A stretch of 21,041 nt of DNA from Isoetes engelmannii (Eukaryota; Streptophyta; Lycopodiopsida; Isoetales; Isoetaceae): assembly GCA_011763485.2 (NCBI GenBank), contig JAANSK020274157.1:1-21041 (forward strand). Reading direction: 5' to 3'. Position numbers and translations under genes: made by a program. Each line of letters opens with the position of its first letter. Position 1 is the stretch's first letter. The notes under the pieces are model-generated. The model made no database searches. It saw nothing but the letters and a program-made list of their open reading frames with translations, and had not been told where the DNA came from. Shown here one piece after another: positions 8,400-17,996 of this stretch.

Positions 8400-8690
8400 C
8401 TCGATTAGATCGTCCAAATATGTGGCTACCTATTCTAAACGAGGTGCGACCTGAACTACCTCGGCCATCCGATTCGTCGATCCTACGACCCAAAATGTAT
8501 GTTGAGGCCTCTGGGCACGTTTCGTTCCGATTACGGTTATTTATGATTGGGGTGCCTATGATTTTGAAATGTGAAATACAGGTTCGCCTAAGGTTTTAGA
8601 ATATGAAATACGAGGACTTGAACCAAAATAATTCAATATCCTAATAAGAATGCTTTGACCAACACAACTAATGACCCAACATGATTTTTT
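8400..8690 (-). mobile_element. tRNA-derived SINE, minus strand
   Basis: On the minus strand a box A, TAGTTGTGTTGGTCAAAGC (core 8659-8670), is followed 34 bases later by a box B, GGTTCAAGTCC (8614-8624). This is the spacing of a tRNA gene's internal RNA polymerase III promoter. The acceptor stem does not close, and unrelated sequence continues on the 3' side, so it is a SINE head rather than a tRNA gene. The body includes an imperfect 30-bp duplication at 8551-8612. The 3' end and target duplications are not clear, so the low-coordinate boundary is a guess. A T-run lies beyond the 5' end near 8708-8723. Confidence 0.6.
8551..8612 (-). repeat. Imperfect 30-bp duplication inside the SINE body
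   Basis: On the plus strand GGTGCCTATGATTTTGAAAT (unit 8551-8580) is followed directly by GGTTCGCCTAAGGTTTTAGA (unit 8581-8612). Both units end in ATGTGAAATACA/ATATGAAATACG. They are about three-quarters identical. Confidence 0.7.
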
Positions 8691-9318
8691 TTCTAACGAA
8701 TCTATATTTTTTTTTTTTTTTTTAATTTATATATAACAGGTCGTTCAATTGTTTTAGGTCTATATTTCAAGAATGGTCATTTACACATCCATATGAAATC
8801 CCCCTGGAACCCCCTGTTATTTTGCTACCTATTTTATTTGCAAAGTTCATCTTTTTTAAAAGTGTTTGGATGTCAACAGGTTATTCTAAGCCAACATATG
8901 CAGGTTGGAACCCTTGCCTCAAATTATCTACAATTTTTTCTCAAATTAGAGCTTGAAATTTGAGCTAAGTTAGCTCATGCTTGGAAATGTTTAAGGATGT
9001 CCTACACTTTTTGCAACCTATCTTCTCACTTACATTTCTGTTATTAAACCCTTATGTTGGCTCTTCAATTGTAGCCATTATGCAACAATATCTCATTCTT
9101 GCTCAACACCCTAGCGCGCCATTTTATATGAAGATAACAACTGAGCAATAGGATTTGCAATGTCAATTTAGAATAAACTGGATGTAATAGGTTATCGTAA
9201 ATCCATGTTGCTGATTTACTATACTGCATAAGCAAGGGACAAAATAAAACAAGCCTACTTTTAAGACGTGATGCTACACAATGTTCCTGCTAACACAAGC
9301 TAAAAAATGCATCATTTT
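8691..9318. other. Spacer, nothing recognised
   Basis: The stretch is AT-rich with no domain-bearing frame. A short hairpin, AAAAAATG-CAT-CATTTTTT, lies near 9302-9320. Confidence 0.4.
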
Positions 9319-9501
9319 TTAAGCAGGTCTGAATGGTGAAGAGTATGATCTAATATAGAGGACAACCAAGCTCTCATAGTTGCACATGAGTCGGTCCAAC
9401 TCAGAGAGCAGATGCATTATCTCTGAAGATAAATGCTCAAGCACTGTCCCTACGAAATAATTAAGCAGTGGGTTGACTCTCCATCTTCTAGGCACATCCA
9501 T
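9319..9501 (-). CDS. Unidentified 60-residue frame, possible exon
   Basis: The frame starts at a true ATG at 9501 and reads MDVPRRWRVNPLLNYFVGTV, then a leucine-rich amphipathic stretch (EHLSSEIMHLLSELDRLM) that could form a helix, and ends SSPFRPA. I do not recognise it. It lies just downstream, on the same strand, of the candidate exons at 9548-9713, so the pieces could belong to one decayed or unrecognised gene. Its length alone is not significant. Confidence 0.2.
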   Translation of the reverse strand: MDVPRRWRVNPLLNYFVGTVLEHLSSEIMHLLSELDRLMCNYESLVVLYIRSYSSPFRPA

Positions 9502-9547
9502 GTTCTAATGTGATATGGCGAGCAAGCATGTATTATGGACTTGCTTA

Positions 9548-9713
9548 TTATATTTCTACGATTTCCTTTGGCACAGTGGCTGTCCCAGTGGCACGTCCAG
9601 GCACACAGGCGCGGATGGGCTGCACAAAGAAGGAGCATAAGGAGTTGAAAACTTACCTGAACGTCTATTTTCTTAGCAAGCTCTGGGACGCTGAGGCCCT
9701 TGCACAGGTCAAA
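9548..9713 (-). other. Candidate spliced exons, unidentified gene
   Basis: On the minus strand a 57-bp stretch (9713-9657) lies between an acceptor-like TAG and a perfect donor CAG|GTAAGT. It reads FDLCKGLSVPELAKKIDVQ. The ELAKKIDV part looks like a helix-turn-helix or other short helical motif. A TTTGTGCAG acceptor follows, and the next frame reads PIRACVPGRATGTATVPKEI, then VEI and stop at 9548-9550. The implied intron is only 37 bp, too short for normal plant splicing. Either the second piece is fortuitous or the structure is decayed. I cannot name the protein. Confidence 0.22.
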
Positions 9714-9804
9714 CTAGCACATTACAGACAGCATGTGAATCCCACACTCACGCGAGGACCACCTGTGCACCCCATTGTCCATGAAAAAGCACATGCTGAT
9801 CAGC

Positions 9805-10096
9805 GTAAACTTTAGTGGCTAAGTTTAGCCAAATGGCTAAATTTTAGCCTTTTAGAAAAAAACCTCGGCTAAAGTAACATGGAGGAACCATTTTTGAAAA
9901 AAGGAAAATTAGCCAAACATTTTTTTTAAAGGTTTGGATCCACTATCATTTTAGCCAAGCATTCGAAACTATGTGCGAAAAATGTGACAAGTTTAGCCAA
10001 ACACAAGAAATTAGAGATTCCAAAACTTGCAACCTTTAGCCAAGCCTTAGAAAGTTTTAAGCCTAGGATTAACCTAGAATAGCCAAACTAGTTTAC
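9805..10096 (+). repeat. Block of TTTAGCCAA motifs every ~42 bp
   Basis: The core AGCCAA begins at 9827, 9911, 9953, 9995, 10038 and 10081. The gaps are 84, 42, 42, 43 and 43, and the one empty slot (near 9867) holds the inverted core GGCTAA. Between the cores the sequence is largely diverged. The block is bounded by GTAAACT...TGGCTA at 9805 and its inverse, TAGCCAAACTAGTTTAC, at 10096, so it could be a small DNA element about 292 bp long with subterminal repeats. No target duplication is evident. Confidence 0.75.
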
Positions 10097-12302
10097 CATT
10101 TAAAGGACATGACCACATGTATATCATTCACTGTCTGCATAGGACAATGCACCATATCTGAGTGCTACACAATGTCTATGTTAAACCCATATAAATAATA
10201 GTGTGTTCTTATATAAATAGCAATGTGTTCTTATGCCCGGACCAATTTCTAGTTATAACATAAAGGATCGGCTTGCCTCGATTACAAGGTCCTTAATTCG
10301 AAAAATTTGATAGAAGTCATGTACCTCTACATTAAGCGTAACAAATAAATAGCGAATTCAAACACTTCAAATCAGTTATCCATTGTTATAATCATGTCTA
10401 TTGGTTTATTCATGTTATCGGTTTATTGTTCAACTTTCATTGTTGACCATTGATCTGAGGCATATTTCGCGTTTTATGCCAGATCAAGGGCCATCAAAAT
10501 TTTGACAGGAAAAATGCATGCCAATTCCTATGGTGCCGATCGAATCCATGGTTGGAAGAACCAAAATAAGTTCAACCCAATTGCAGGCCTTGCACAACAG
10601 ATAGGAAAGCAACAACAAAAATTGAAACAACCACGTCTTCACATCTTCAGAAGCCCAGAGCGCCTAAAGCGGGCCGCCCCTACTCCGAAACGTATGCTTG
10701 GAAATGATGGCCGCTCCTCCCTTTTCTATTTGAACCTGTCTTGCCCAATGCAAATCAGGGAACCCAGGCTGGAAAAAGAAAGTGGCAACCATAAACTTGC
10801 AAACACATTAAAATTAAAAACTAGACCTCTAAATGCAAACAAGCTGCTCAAACAAGCCAAATTGTATGGTTTGGCATATAATACATGCCAAAAATCTTAG
10901 TCCCAACCACTGCGAGAAGACCCTCCCACAATACGACATGAAATAATTTGAGCCTATTATCCATTATTACGTTTTTTTTAATTTAGAAGCTGCAACAAGC
11001 ATTTTACGCATTCGTTTGCATCTGTGCTTTAATTCCCCTTTTGCATCTTCAAGAAGAAAGATCTGACAATGGTTCAATGATTTGGATTAACTTTTCTACG
11101 CCCAACATGGATGGCATGCATGCGTCTCTTCACTTTCTTGGGTGGATAGCCCAGCCCAGCCCATTTGGTTAGATCCTCATTTTTTTATTTGCATATCCAA
11201 TCCATATCGATGACAAAAGAAACAGAATCGATGCGCGAACAAAAGAGAATAAGAATAGATACAGAATGGCTTAATCAAGTAAGTCGCTAATCAAGTAAGT
11301 CGCTGAACACAGCAAGCCCCTGCTTACAACATTCACGTTAAAGATGCCCCATACAAGCTTTCTACCAGTGCACCCAAAACTTAATCAAGACTGGTCCATG
11401 AGATCTATTTCAGTGGATTGAAACAGTTGTCACGTACCCCCGACCTAAATGACTGTCTAGCGCATACAACCTGCTGCAAAGATCTTAAGGATGGATATAA
11501 CGACCCCGCCTTGACTTTATTTGATTATGGAAGTGAAACTTAACAATAAATGTAACAGTAATGCCGTAGTAAAAGAGAAGCCACCATATTGAGTGCGCAT
11601 CCATGACAGAAAAAGCACAAGAAAGGCATATGGAATGCATCGAGATGAAAATATCTCTGGAACCATTTCACAACTTTCTGCAATACCAAGGGAATTTATC
11701 AGAATCATGCCCCTGGAAAATGAAATTTCAAAGTATAGATGTCCATCTCTAAAGCAGACTATACTATTACAGAAACATATTTTCACAGTTGATGCACTTG
11801 ACTGTGCAGCTTCTTCGCCACCATGAATGAGCCAAGCAGTCAATAGCTCAACTCTTCAACATCGGATCATTGGAAACATCCTAAGGTAAAGACTTAAGGA
11901 CAAGAGAGTAGCCAACTGCAATCCTTGCAGTACAATGCCAGGCCTCTTAGCATCTAATCGATTTTTAGGTTCTCCAATAGCTGTAATGGACTGTATACCT
12001 TCCTTCACAAAAATCACCTTTGCTGCTCATAAGAAACAAAACATCATATCTTGAAATAAGGAATTAATACTACAAACCAGTATAGCTTGATACTTATAAT
12101 GTGGGATATTGGACATATCACCTGGGGCCAAAAGCTGTTATGACACTAGCAACCCCAAAATCACAACAAGATGACGACACTTTCAACTAAATAAACCACA
12201 AGACCTTGCTTCTGCATGGGCTCATTGAAATGTACGTGCCAGCACCATGAGCACCATCAACATCCTCAAACACATTAAACATATGAGCTATGGCTCACAC
12301 TT
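10097..12302. other. Spacer with one uncertain open frame
   Basis: No gene is recognised. The longest frame, from ATG 10514 to 10900 (+), would give a basic, Asn/Lys/Gln-rich product of about 128 residues without a known motif. It could be chance. A perfect 16-bp tandem duplication, TAATCAAGTAAGTCGC, lies at 11272-11287 and 11288-11303. Near 10195-10235 a TGTGTTCTTAT string is doubled. Frames at 11517-11843 (-) and 11593-11826 (+) have no recognisable domain. Confidence 0.4.
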
Positions 12303-13739
12303 CTAGTTGTATACCTCAACTGCAACAACCTCTTCTCTCTCCCTTGCCCCCCATGTGAAATCTATAACCATAGAACCAGTAGGGATACAATCCAGCCCTG
12401 CCTTCTCATGATCCCAACCTGCACTGGCCCTACAAGCTTTCTTTCTATTGCTACACTCTGCTACTTCTTCATGTTTCCTCCAGAGCATAGACCAGCAAGC
12501 ATGAGCTCCCCAGATCCTTATCACCGATGCTGAAGTCTGAGTAGCATAGCATTGGGCTCAAGGGTTCACATCCTTGCATTGTTTGGCACATGAATCCTAT
12601 GCAAGGTCCACATCTCACACTTTCTTGCACCGGTCTTGCAGCTCGTGTCCACTAGAATGGTGTTTGATATCATTAAGAGCATTATGAGGACGCAAAAGGA
12701 GCTATAACATTCAGCTGCACCACTCACTGGATCTGCACCAAGATCATTCCAGGGATCTTGGACTAGTTTCTCCAGTAGGTGCCTCACTAGGATCCTCATC
12801 GGGATCCGCAATTGATCTTGGATATTGACTCTTCAATATTAACCAAACCTTCTAGCTTCACCATTAAGTCCCTCATTGGATTCGCATCAAAATCACTCCA
12901 CTGATAAGGAAGAGCATCCTGCTGAGGATAGTTGGAGTTTTGGTGTTGTTGCACAGGAGGATTTTATACTCACATGGAAGGGAAATTGTTGTCGGTGGAT
13001 TGATTTGGCTTCTGACTGTGCATTACTTGACACTCGAGGGTGAAAACTCAAGCACATTTCTGCAGTGGTGTGAGTGAGGAAATTTGGTGATCTTGATGAG
13101 AAAAGTTACCTAATGGTGAAACTGGTGCAAGGTCAATGGAGCAAAGAAGTTCAAAACCAATTTGCTGATCTTAAGTGTGAGAATTTATCTAGTGAAGGAC
13201 CTAATAGTGAAATTGCTGTCACACAATGCTGTTGAAAACATATTGGCCACTCAACTTCCTTGCTTGGGCATTGATTGATGATGACCACCAGCACTGCTTA
13301 AGCCTGGGAATGAGAATTGTGCATCTTGTCTGAAACCAGGAGCCACAACCATGGCCATGCCGGAACAGACAGATGCTTCTGGTTGCATTATTGCTGTAGG
13401 GGAATATCATATGATTGCCGTAGTCACACACACACCAGCTCCCTTTCTGTCTTTTTGGGGCTTGCCATCCACACCACATTGCATTATCTTGTTGAGATTA
13501 TATGTTGTAGATTTCAGGCACAAAACTGAGCCCTGGAAATCGGTAGTAACACCATATCCATAGCTACAATCAATTCCATTTCTTTTTTCCCTTCCCTCCA
13601 ATGCTGGGACCACAATATTTCTCAAGAACCCACTCTGATGAACGCAGCAAGTTTGGGCCAAAACATCATTTTGATGCACAACAAGTATGATTGGTATATT
13701 CTCGGTTTTCATTTTACCCCTCCTTATAATACCAGCCAA
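12303..13739 (-). pseudogene. Decayed-looking Gln/Pro-rich coding region
   Basis: Several minus-strand frames look protein-like but are interrupted. From about 13712 one frame reads KMKTENIPIILVVHQNDVLA and, after one stop near 13407, goes on in the same frame with AIMQPEASVCSGMAMVVAPG to about 13230. Further on, 13010-12800 gives SQKPNQSTDNNFPSM, then two stops, then VQQHQNSNYPQQDALPYQW followed by a leucine-rich stretch (MRDLMVKLEGLVNIEES). At 12524-12303 an uninterrupted 73-residue frame ends GAREREEVVAVEVYN. Gln-, Asn-, Pro- and Ser-rich composition hints at a transcription-factor or disordered protein, but no domain is visible. It may be several unrelated frames. Confidence 0.25.
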
Positions 13740-14334
13740 ATGAAAGATGCCAGCGCCTACTAATGGAAAGGGAAGTACGTAATCCCACAGTTACAACAGC
13801 CTTCTTTACGCAAAGCCATAATGGTTGTTAAGCTTATAGGCTTGACATAGAAAAACATCTAAGCAATCTGCACTTTTATAAACTTCTCGGGACCATGGGC
13901 TCGGATTTCACATATAGAAGTTCAATCTGCAAAACACACAACAAAGAATATAATAACTCTCAAGAAGAGAACCTGGTTTTATATGTTGGAAAGTTATACG
14001 ACTGAGAATAAATTGTTCTCTGGATATAGTTTCACCATGGCTAACACTCACCTGAACAGATTTAGAGAACTTGACAATGTCTTATAATTTAGCTTATGAT
14101 TTCAACAGGATGCCTCATTCAACTAGGGAGCCTCTTTGGCTGGTTTATAAGTTTGCTGCTACTGTGCTGTTTTATCACAAATCTGAGATATACACAGAAG
14201 TCATTTATGCACTTCGTTTTGTCACGTTCCTGTGACCATATGTTCCCTAGCAACGAAAATGTTTATCATATTAGATTTCCATTGGCAAAAGACTGGGCCC
14301 ATAGTACTTCTTCCATGTGCTTCACAGTCATCGA

Positions 14335-15975
14335 TCAATATCGGCTGATGGCATTAGCATAGATGCTAGTCATAAGATAGTAAGCTGCTCCACATTGGGA
14401 ATCTAAATGAATAATCTCATCAAAACATTGCCTCCCGAATTCCATGTTACCATACATTCTACAAGTACTAAGCAAACTCAACCATAAGAAACTATCGGCC
14501 CTCGTTGTAGAATCCAGTACATTTTTTGCCTCTTCGAAAAGTGCAGAACGACCTAGCAGATCAATAATGGAAGTGATGTGAAGAACATTTGGCTTACTGC
14601 AATAGCTGTTCGCCATAAGTTTAAAATACCAAAAACCTTCATCCACCATACCTGCACGTGCAAGTGCTATAAAAACACTATTGAATATCATATTACAAGG
14701 TTTTATACCACACTGTCGCATTTCTTCAAAGCACAAGGTAGTCAATCCAGCCTCCCCAAGCTGAGCATAAGCTGCAAGGATTGCACCCCATAACAGTGCG
14801 TCCCGATTAGACAATCTATTGACAATTAGACTGACTTCATGCAAGTTCCCCAATCGTGCATACATATCAAGAAGTGTGCTGCCCACAACAACATCACTTT
14901 GAAGTCCCACCTCAATAACTTGTTCATGGGTATGCCTTCCCTGCTCTAGGTTGCCACAAGCTTTCAGGACACTTGAATAGACTAGTTTGCTAGGCTTTAT
15001 ACCTTCCTGTTGCATCTTCGTAAAACTACTCATTGCTAGATCTTCTTCGTCATTTTTAATATAACCATCAATCATGGCACCCCAACAAACCAAATCAGGT
15101 CTCGGCAAGCTATCAAATATATTACATGCTTCCTCCAAGCTACTACATTTTGCATACATATCAATAAGAGTGCTCCCCACAGCAATGTCTGCATGAAGTT
15201 TGTTATGAATGATCTGCTCATGAATCAATCTTCCCTGCTCTACGGCGCCTATAGAACCACATGCCTTCAAGGTACTTAAAAAGATGACCCTGTCTGGCTT
15301 CATACCTTGCTGCTCCATATTTAAAAAACATCCGAATGCAACATGACCTTCACCATGCTGGGCATACCCTGAGATCATTACACCCCAAGTCACTATGTTA
15401 CGATCCATCAGTCTATCAAATAATTTATGAGCCTCCTCCAAACTTCCACATTTAACATACATATTAACAAGTGCATTATTCATCACGATATCTGATTTGG
15501 CTCCATTTTCAACAATGTGGTCATGAATATGCCGGCCTCTTTCAACAGAACCACATGCTTTCAAAACGCTTGGATATGTGTATCTGTCTGCCGTAGTGCC
15601 TTCATCCTGCATTTTACGGAATAGTTGAAAAATGACTTTCCCTGTATTAAGTTTGGCATGGGCCTCTAACATAGCATTCCATGTGTATTGACTCGGCTTC
15701 AGAACTTTGTTAAAGATGTTATTTAATTCATTCAGACTTCCACTGGAAGCAAATAGTCGAATAAGGTTGTCAGACAAGATAGAAATTGAATCTAGCCCAT
15801 TGCGGACTAGCAAAGAATGCAATAGATTTCCACCTGTGAGAACTTCACCATTTACATATCCATGCACCAGATGGGAAGCAAGACTAGAAGGTATAGGAAC
15901 TTTCTGCTGGTTATACCTGATAGCTGCACGAATTAGTGTTTCGAGGTCATCCACCAAACTTTTGCTCCAACTCAT
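14335..15975 (-). CDS. PLS-class pentatricopeptide-repeat protein, ends in E2
   Basis: The 546-residue product is an array of PPR motifs in P-L-S order, the class that binds organellar RNA and guides C-to-U editing. From an S motif at about 66-96 the repeats run P 97-131, L 132-163, S 164-194, P 195-229, L 230-264, S 265-295, P 296-330, L 331-362, S 363-393, P 394-428, L 429-464, S 465-495. A full E1 follows (496-529, WLSLLSTCRMYGNMEFGRQC). E2 breaks off after 17 residues (AAYYLMTSIYANAISRY) at TGA, and there is no E+ or DYW domain, so any editing would need a deaminase supplied by another protein. I chose ATG 15975. The frame is open to 16041, but that upstream part has no ATG. A TATA box at 16043-16050 puts the cap site between. 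There is one exon, as usual for plant PPR genes. Plastid or mitochondrial location is inferred from the family. Confidence 0.92.
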   Translation of the reverse strand: MSWSKSLVDDLETLIRAAIRYNQQKVPIPSSLASHLVHGYVNGEVLTGGNLLHSLLVRNGLDSISILSDNLIRLFASSGSLNELNNIFNKVLKPSQYTWNAMLEAHAKLNTGKVIFQLFRKMQDEGTTADRYTYPSVLKACGSVERGRHIHDHIVENGAKSDIVMNNALVNMYVKCGSLEEAHKLFDRLMDRNIVTWGVMISGYAQHGEGHVAFGCFLNMEQQGMKPDRVIFLSTLKACGSIGAVEQGRLIHEQIIHNKLHADIAVGSTLIDMYAKCSSLEEACNIFDSLPRPDLVCWGAMIDGYIKNDEEDLAMSSFTKMQQEGIKPSKLVYSSVLKACGNLEQGRHTHEQVIEVGLQSDVVVGSTLLDMYARLGNLHEVSLIVNRLSNRDALLWGAILAAYAQLGEAGLTTLCFEEMRQCGIKPCNMIFNSVFIALARAGMVDEGFWYFKLMANSYCSKPNVLHITSIIDLLGRSALFEEAKNVLDSTTRADSFLWLSLLSTCRMYGNMEFGRQCFDEIIHLDSQCGAAYYLMTSIYANAISRY

Positions 15976-16042
15976 TTCCTGGGTCGAAAAAGCTTGCAGA
16001 ATGCATAATTCAGAAGGATGAGAAGAAACGAACAAGCACAAC

Positions 16043-16050
16043 TTTTTATA
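16043..16050 (-). promoter_or_regulatory. TATA box of the PPR gene
   Basis: On the minus strand GAATATAAAAAGTTGTGC carries TATAAAAA, 67 bp upstream of ATG 15975. A cap site near 16015-16020 gives a leader of about 40 bases and excludes the TTG at 16041 as a start. Confidence 0.6.
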
Positions 16051-16228
16051 TTCAATCCGTTTTGTAAATAGCAGATCAAATATTCAGAAAAACGAAAAAG
16101 CGCAGGCTTGGATTGTACGACAGATTCTTCGCATTTGCAAATCGGATTTAATTCCACAACAACTTCGGTCAGAAACATACTCTTAAGTAACTTCAATAAG
16201 TGAGCGAGTTGAGAGCTTGAGAGCAGGC

Positions 16229-16236
16229 AAATGTTT
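16229..16236 (+). repeat. MITE target-site duplication, left copy
   Basis: AAATGTTT directly precedes the GGAAAAAC end of the element. The matching copy is at 16690-16697. A 9-bp version (CAAATGTTT / TAAATGTTT) has one mismatch. Confidence 0.7.
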
Positions 16237-16689
16237 GGAAAAACCGTGAAATGCTATTATGTTTTGCTAAAATTGTTCAAATGCCCCTGGTTTTTGGAGT
16301 ATTTTTATGGAAATGGCCGCAACTTTTTTAGATGATCCAAATGAAAATATACTCTTCAAACACGTTGTAAAGAAGGATGAGATCTTTCTAAAAGTTAAGA
16401 TCACCGAAATTGGAGTCCGAAATTTTAAGTTATGGTCTTCTAAATCCCTCCTAAACTTTTACAAATTCTGTGTGTATAAAAAATAACAGAACTTGTGATT
16501 TTGGACTCTGATTCGGGTGATCTTAAGTTTGATGGAAAGATCTCATCCTCCTCTACAATACATCTAAAGAACACATTCTTATTTGAGGCATTGCAGAAAA
16601 GTTACAGTCATTTCCATTGAAGCACCTCCAAAACTAGGGGCGTTTGGACAATTTTAGCAAAACATAAGGGTATTTCACAGTTTTTCCTT
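16237..16689. mobile_element. Long-armed MITE upstream of the PPR gene
   Basis: Two arms of about 200 bp (16237-16437 and 16483-16689) are inverted copies of each other, roughly three-quarters identical, around a 45-bp centre. The ends read GGAAAAACCGTGAAAT and, inverted, GGAAAAACTGTGAAAT. Conserved inner blocks include TATGTTTTGCTAAAATTGT and GGATGAGATCTTTC. AAATGTTT flanks it at 16229-16236 and 16690-16697, a likely 8- or 9-bp target duplication. Long arms with such a duplication suggest a Mutator-like (MULE) or hAT-type non-autonomous element. It encodes nothing and lies about 190 bp upstream of the PPR TATA box. Confidence 0.88.
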
Positions 16690-16697
16690 AAATGTTT
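16690..16697 (+). repeat. MITE target-site duplication, right copy
   Basis: AAATGTTT follows the GTTTTTCCTT end of the element and equals the left copy at 16229-16236. Two extra bases (TT) lie between the terminal CC and this copy, so the exact boundary is uncertain by one or two bases. Confidence 0.7.
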
Positions 16698-16732
16698 TGG
16701 GTTGGGCAAATCGTCGCTCGTGTGGGTAAAAG

Positions 16733-16775
16733 GCATATTTTGGGTATATATCAATATATACCCAGATCTTTTGGG
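16733..16775. repeat. 22-bp near-perfect palindrome
   Basis: GGGTATATAT-CA-ATATATACCC is a 10-bp-arm inverted repeat with a 2-base centre. With its left neighbour (GGCATATTTT) it resembles the block at 6985-7025 (GGAATATTCTGGGTATATA). The right flanks (CCCAGATC versus CCAGATTA) also share letters. Confidence 0.65.
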
Positions 16776-17750
16776 CGACTGGCAATGTTGCAGGTAACTC
16801 TGCACGTCGTGATTTGAGAGCGCTCATAGGTGAACACTCATTGTCATATCATATATGGCTTCGCTCAAGGTATTTCCCCAGTTCCCAAATTGGTCACTCC
16901 AATTTTGAGTTTGTTCCAAAGCGGGCATTTCAGACAGCATGGGACGAACTATAAAAACCTAACAAGTATATTTCCCGTTAAATTTAAGCTAGCCGTAAGG
17001 GGTCCATGAAAACCTAGATTTTAACCGGAAAAATAGAAAGAAACCCTCATATTTTGACTCGCAAACTTTCTGAAAATTGTTTCCACTATAAAAAATTCTC
17101 AACTTAAACAGGTAGTCTGCTAGTGTGCCTAGGAATTTTCAGACCTTTCCACCACTGAAATTTTTTCTGTATACATCATCGTAAGCAACCAATTCCATGC
17201 CTTTGGCCATGTATTTATTAATTTACATACATGTGTGAATCATAATCAAGGATTTACGTGCAAGCAGGTACCATTCTCTGCATCTATGGACTGAAGTTCC
17301 AGCTTTTGTCTCTTCTTGCCACTTTATGATTATTTCGGAGGCACAATGCCAAATGTGAATGCTCTTCGTATAACTCAATATCCTATATAGACACAATTAG
17401 TTTTTAATCTTCAAGCTAGGAAATCTATCATACTCACATCATGTTTTTATAATGCGAATATGTAGCATAATGACAGGGGGTTTCCTTTGTATTTTTATAT
17501 TCCTATGATTTTTGTATGATTTGGTGGCCGTATTTCACAGGATGTACTAATGCGTACATCTAGAGTGCCCATTGTATTTTCAGCTTCTAATATCAAATTC
17601 TCAATGGTTTAGACCCACGTTTGCATGATTTTTGTGCCGTCCAGTTATTTTACTGGTTAAGATGAGTCCTTGAGTCCTTAATCAAGGGCTCACAATAAAC
17701 ACTTAATATCATGGCCTATTGTATTTTTTTTCTTGTAATCCAAACTTAAC
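16776..17750. other. Spacer, nothing recognised
   Basis: The stretch is AT-rich with no coding frame of note. It contains a 10-bp palindrome, GAGAGCGCTC, near 16817. Confidence 0.4.
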
Positions 17751-17996
17751 ATGCAGATATCGAGCTCATCTGGTTTAGGGTTTTTATTGTGTGCTCTTCT
17801 AGTTTTGCCAATTCCTTGCACTCTGACCAACACAGCAGCGGCAAGACACATATTTTTATATTTTTATGGTAAAGCACATCAAAAGGATTTCGTTGCAACC
17901 AGCAGGAAGCAGGATTTTGAAGTAGGAAGCAGGATTTCGATGCATGTGTGCTTTAAGGAGCTTCAACACCATGCCTCTTCCTTGTTCTTGTCGTAG
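17751..17996 (+). CDS. Possible secreted small protein or first exon
   Basis: The frame from ATG 17751 begins with a credible secretory signal: MQISSSSGLGF, then a hydrophobic core (LLCALLVLPIP) and small residues near TAAA at about 27-30. The rest of the 81 residues matches nothing known and crosses a 20-bp near-tandem repeat (GGAAGCAGGATTTYG, near 17905-17940). A donor-like ATG|GTAAAG occurs at 17868, so the ATG may open a first exon whose partners I cannot identify. A signal-like start can arise by chance in T-rich DNA. Confidence 0.22.
   Translation: MQISSSSGLGFLLCALLVLPIPCTLTNTAAARHIFLYFYGKAHQKDFVATSRKQDFEVGSRISMHVCFKELQHHASSLFLS

Noticed and set aside
14096-14362. Plus-strand frame with a hydrophobic stretch (LFGWFISLLLLCCFI)
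   Set aside because: It overlaps the 3' end of the PPR gene in antisense and has no promoter or family match. Hydrophobic frames are expected in T-rich DNA.
15976-16041. Upstream extension of the PPR frame to 16041
   Set aside because: It begins with TTG, contains no ATG, and lies largely upstream of the cap site predicted from the TATA box at 16043-16050.
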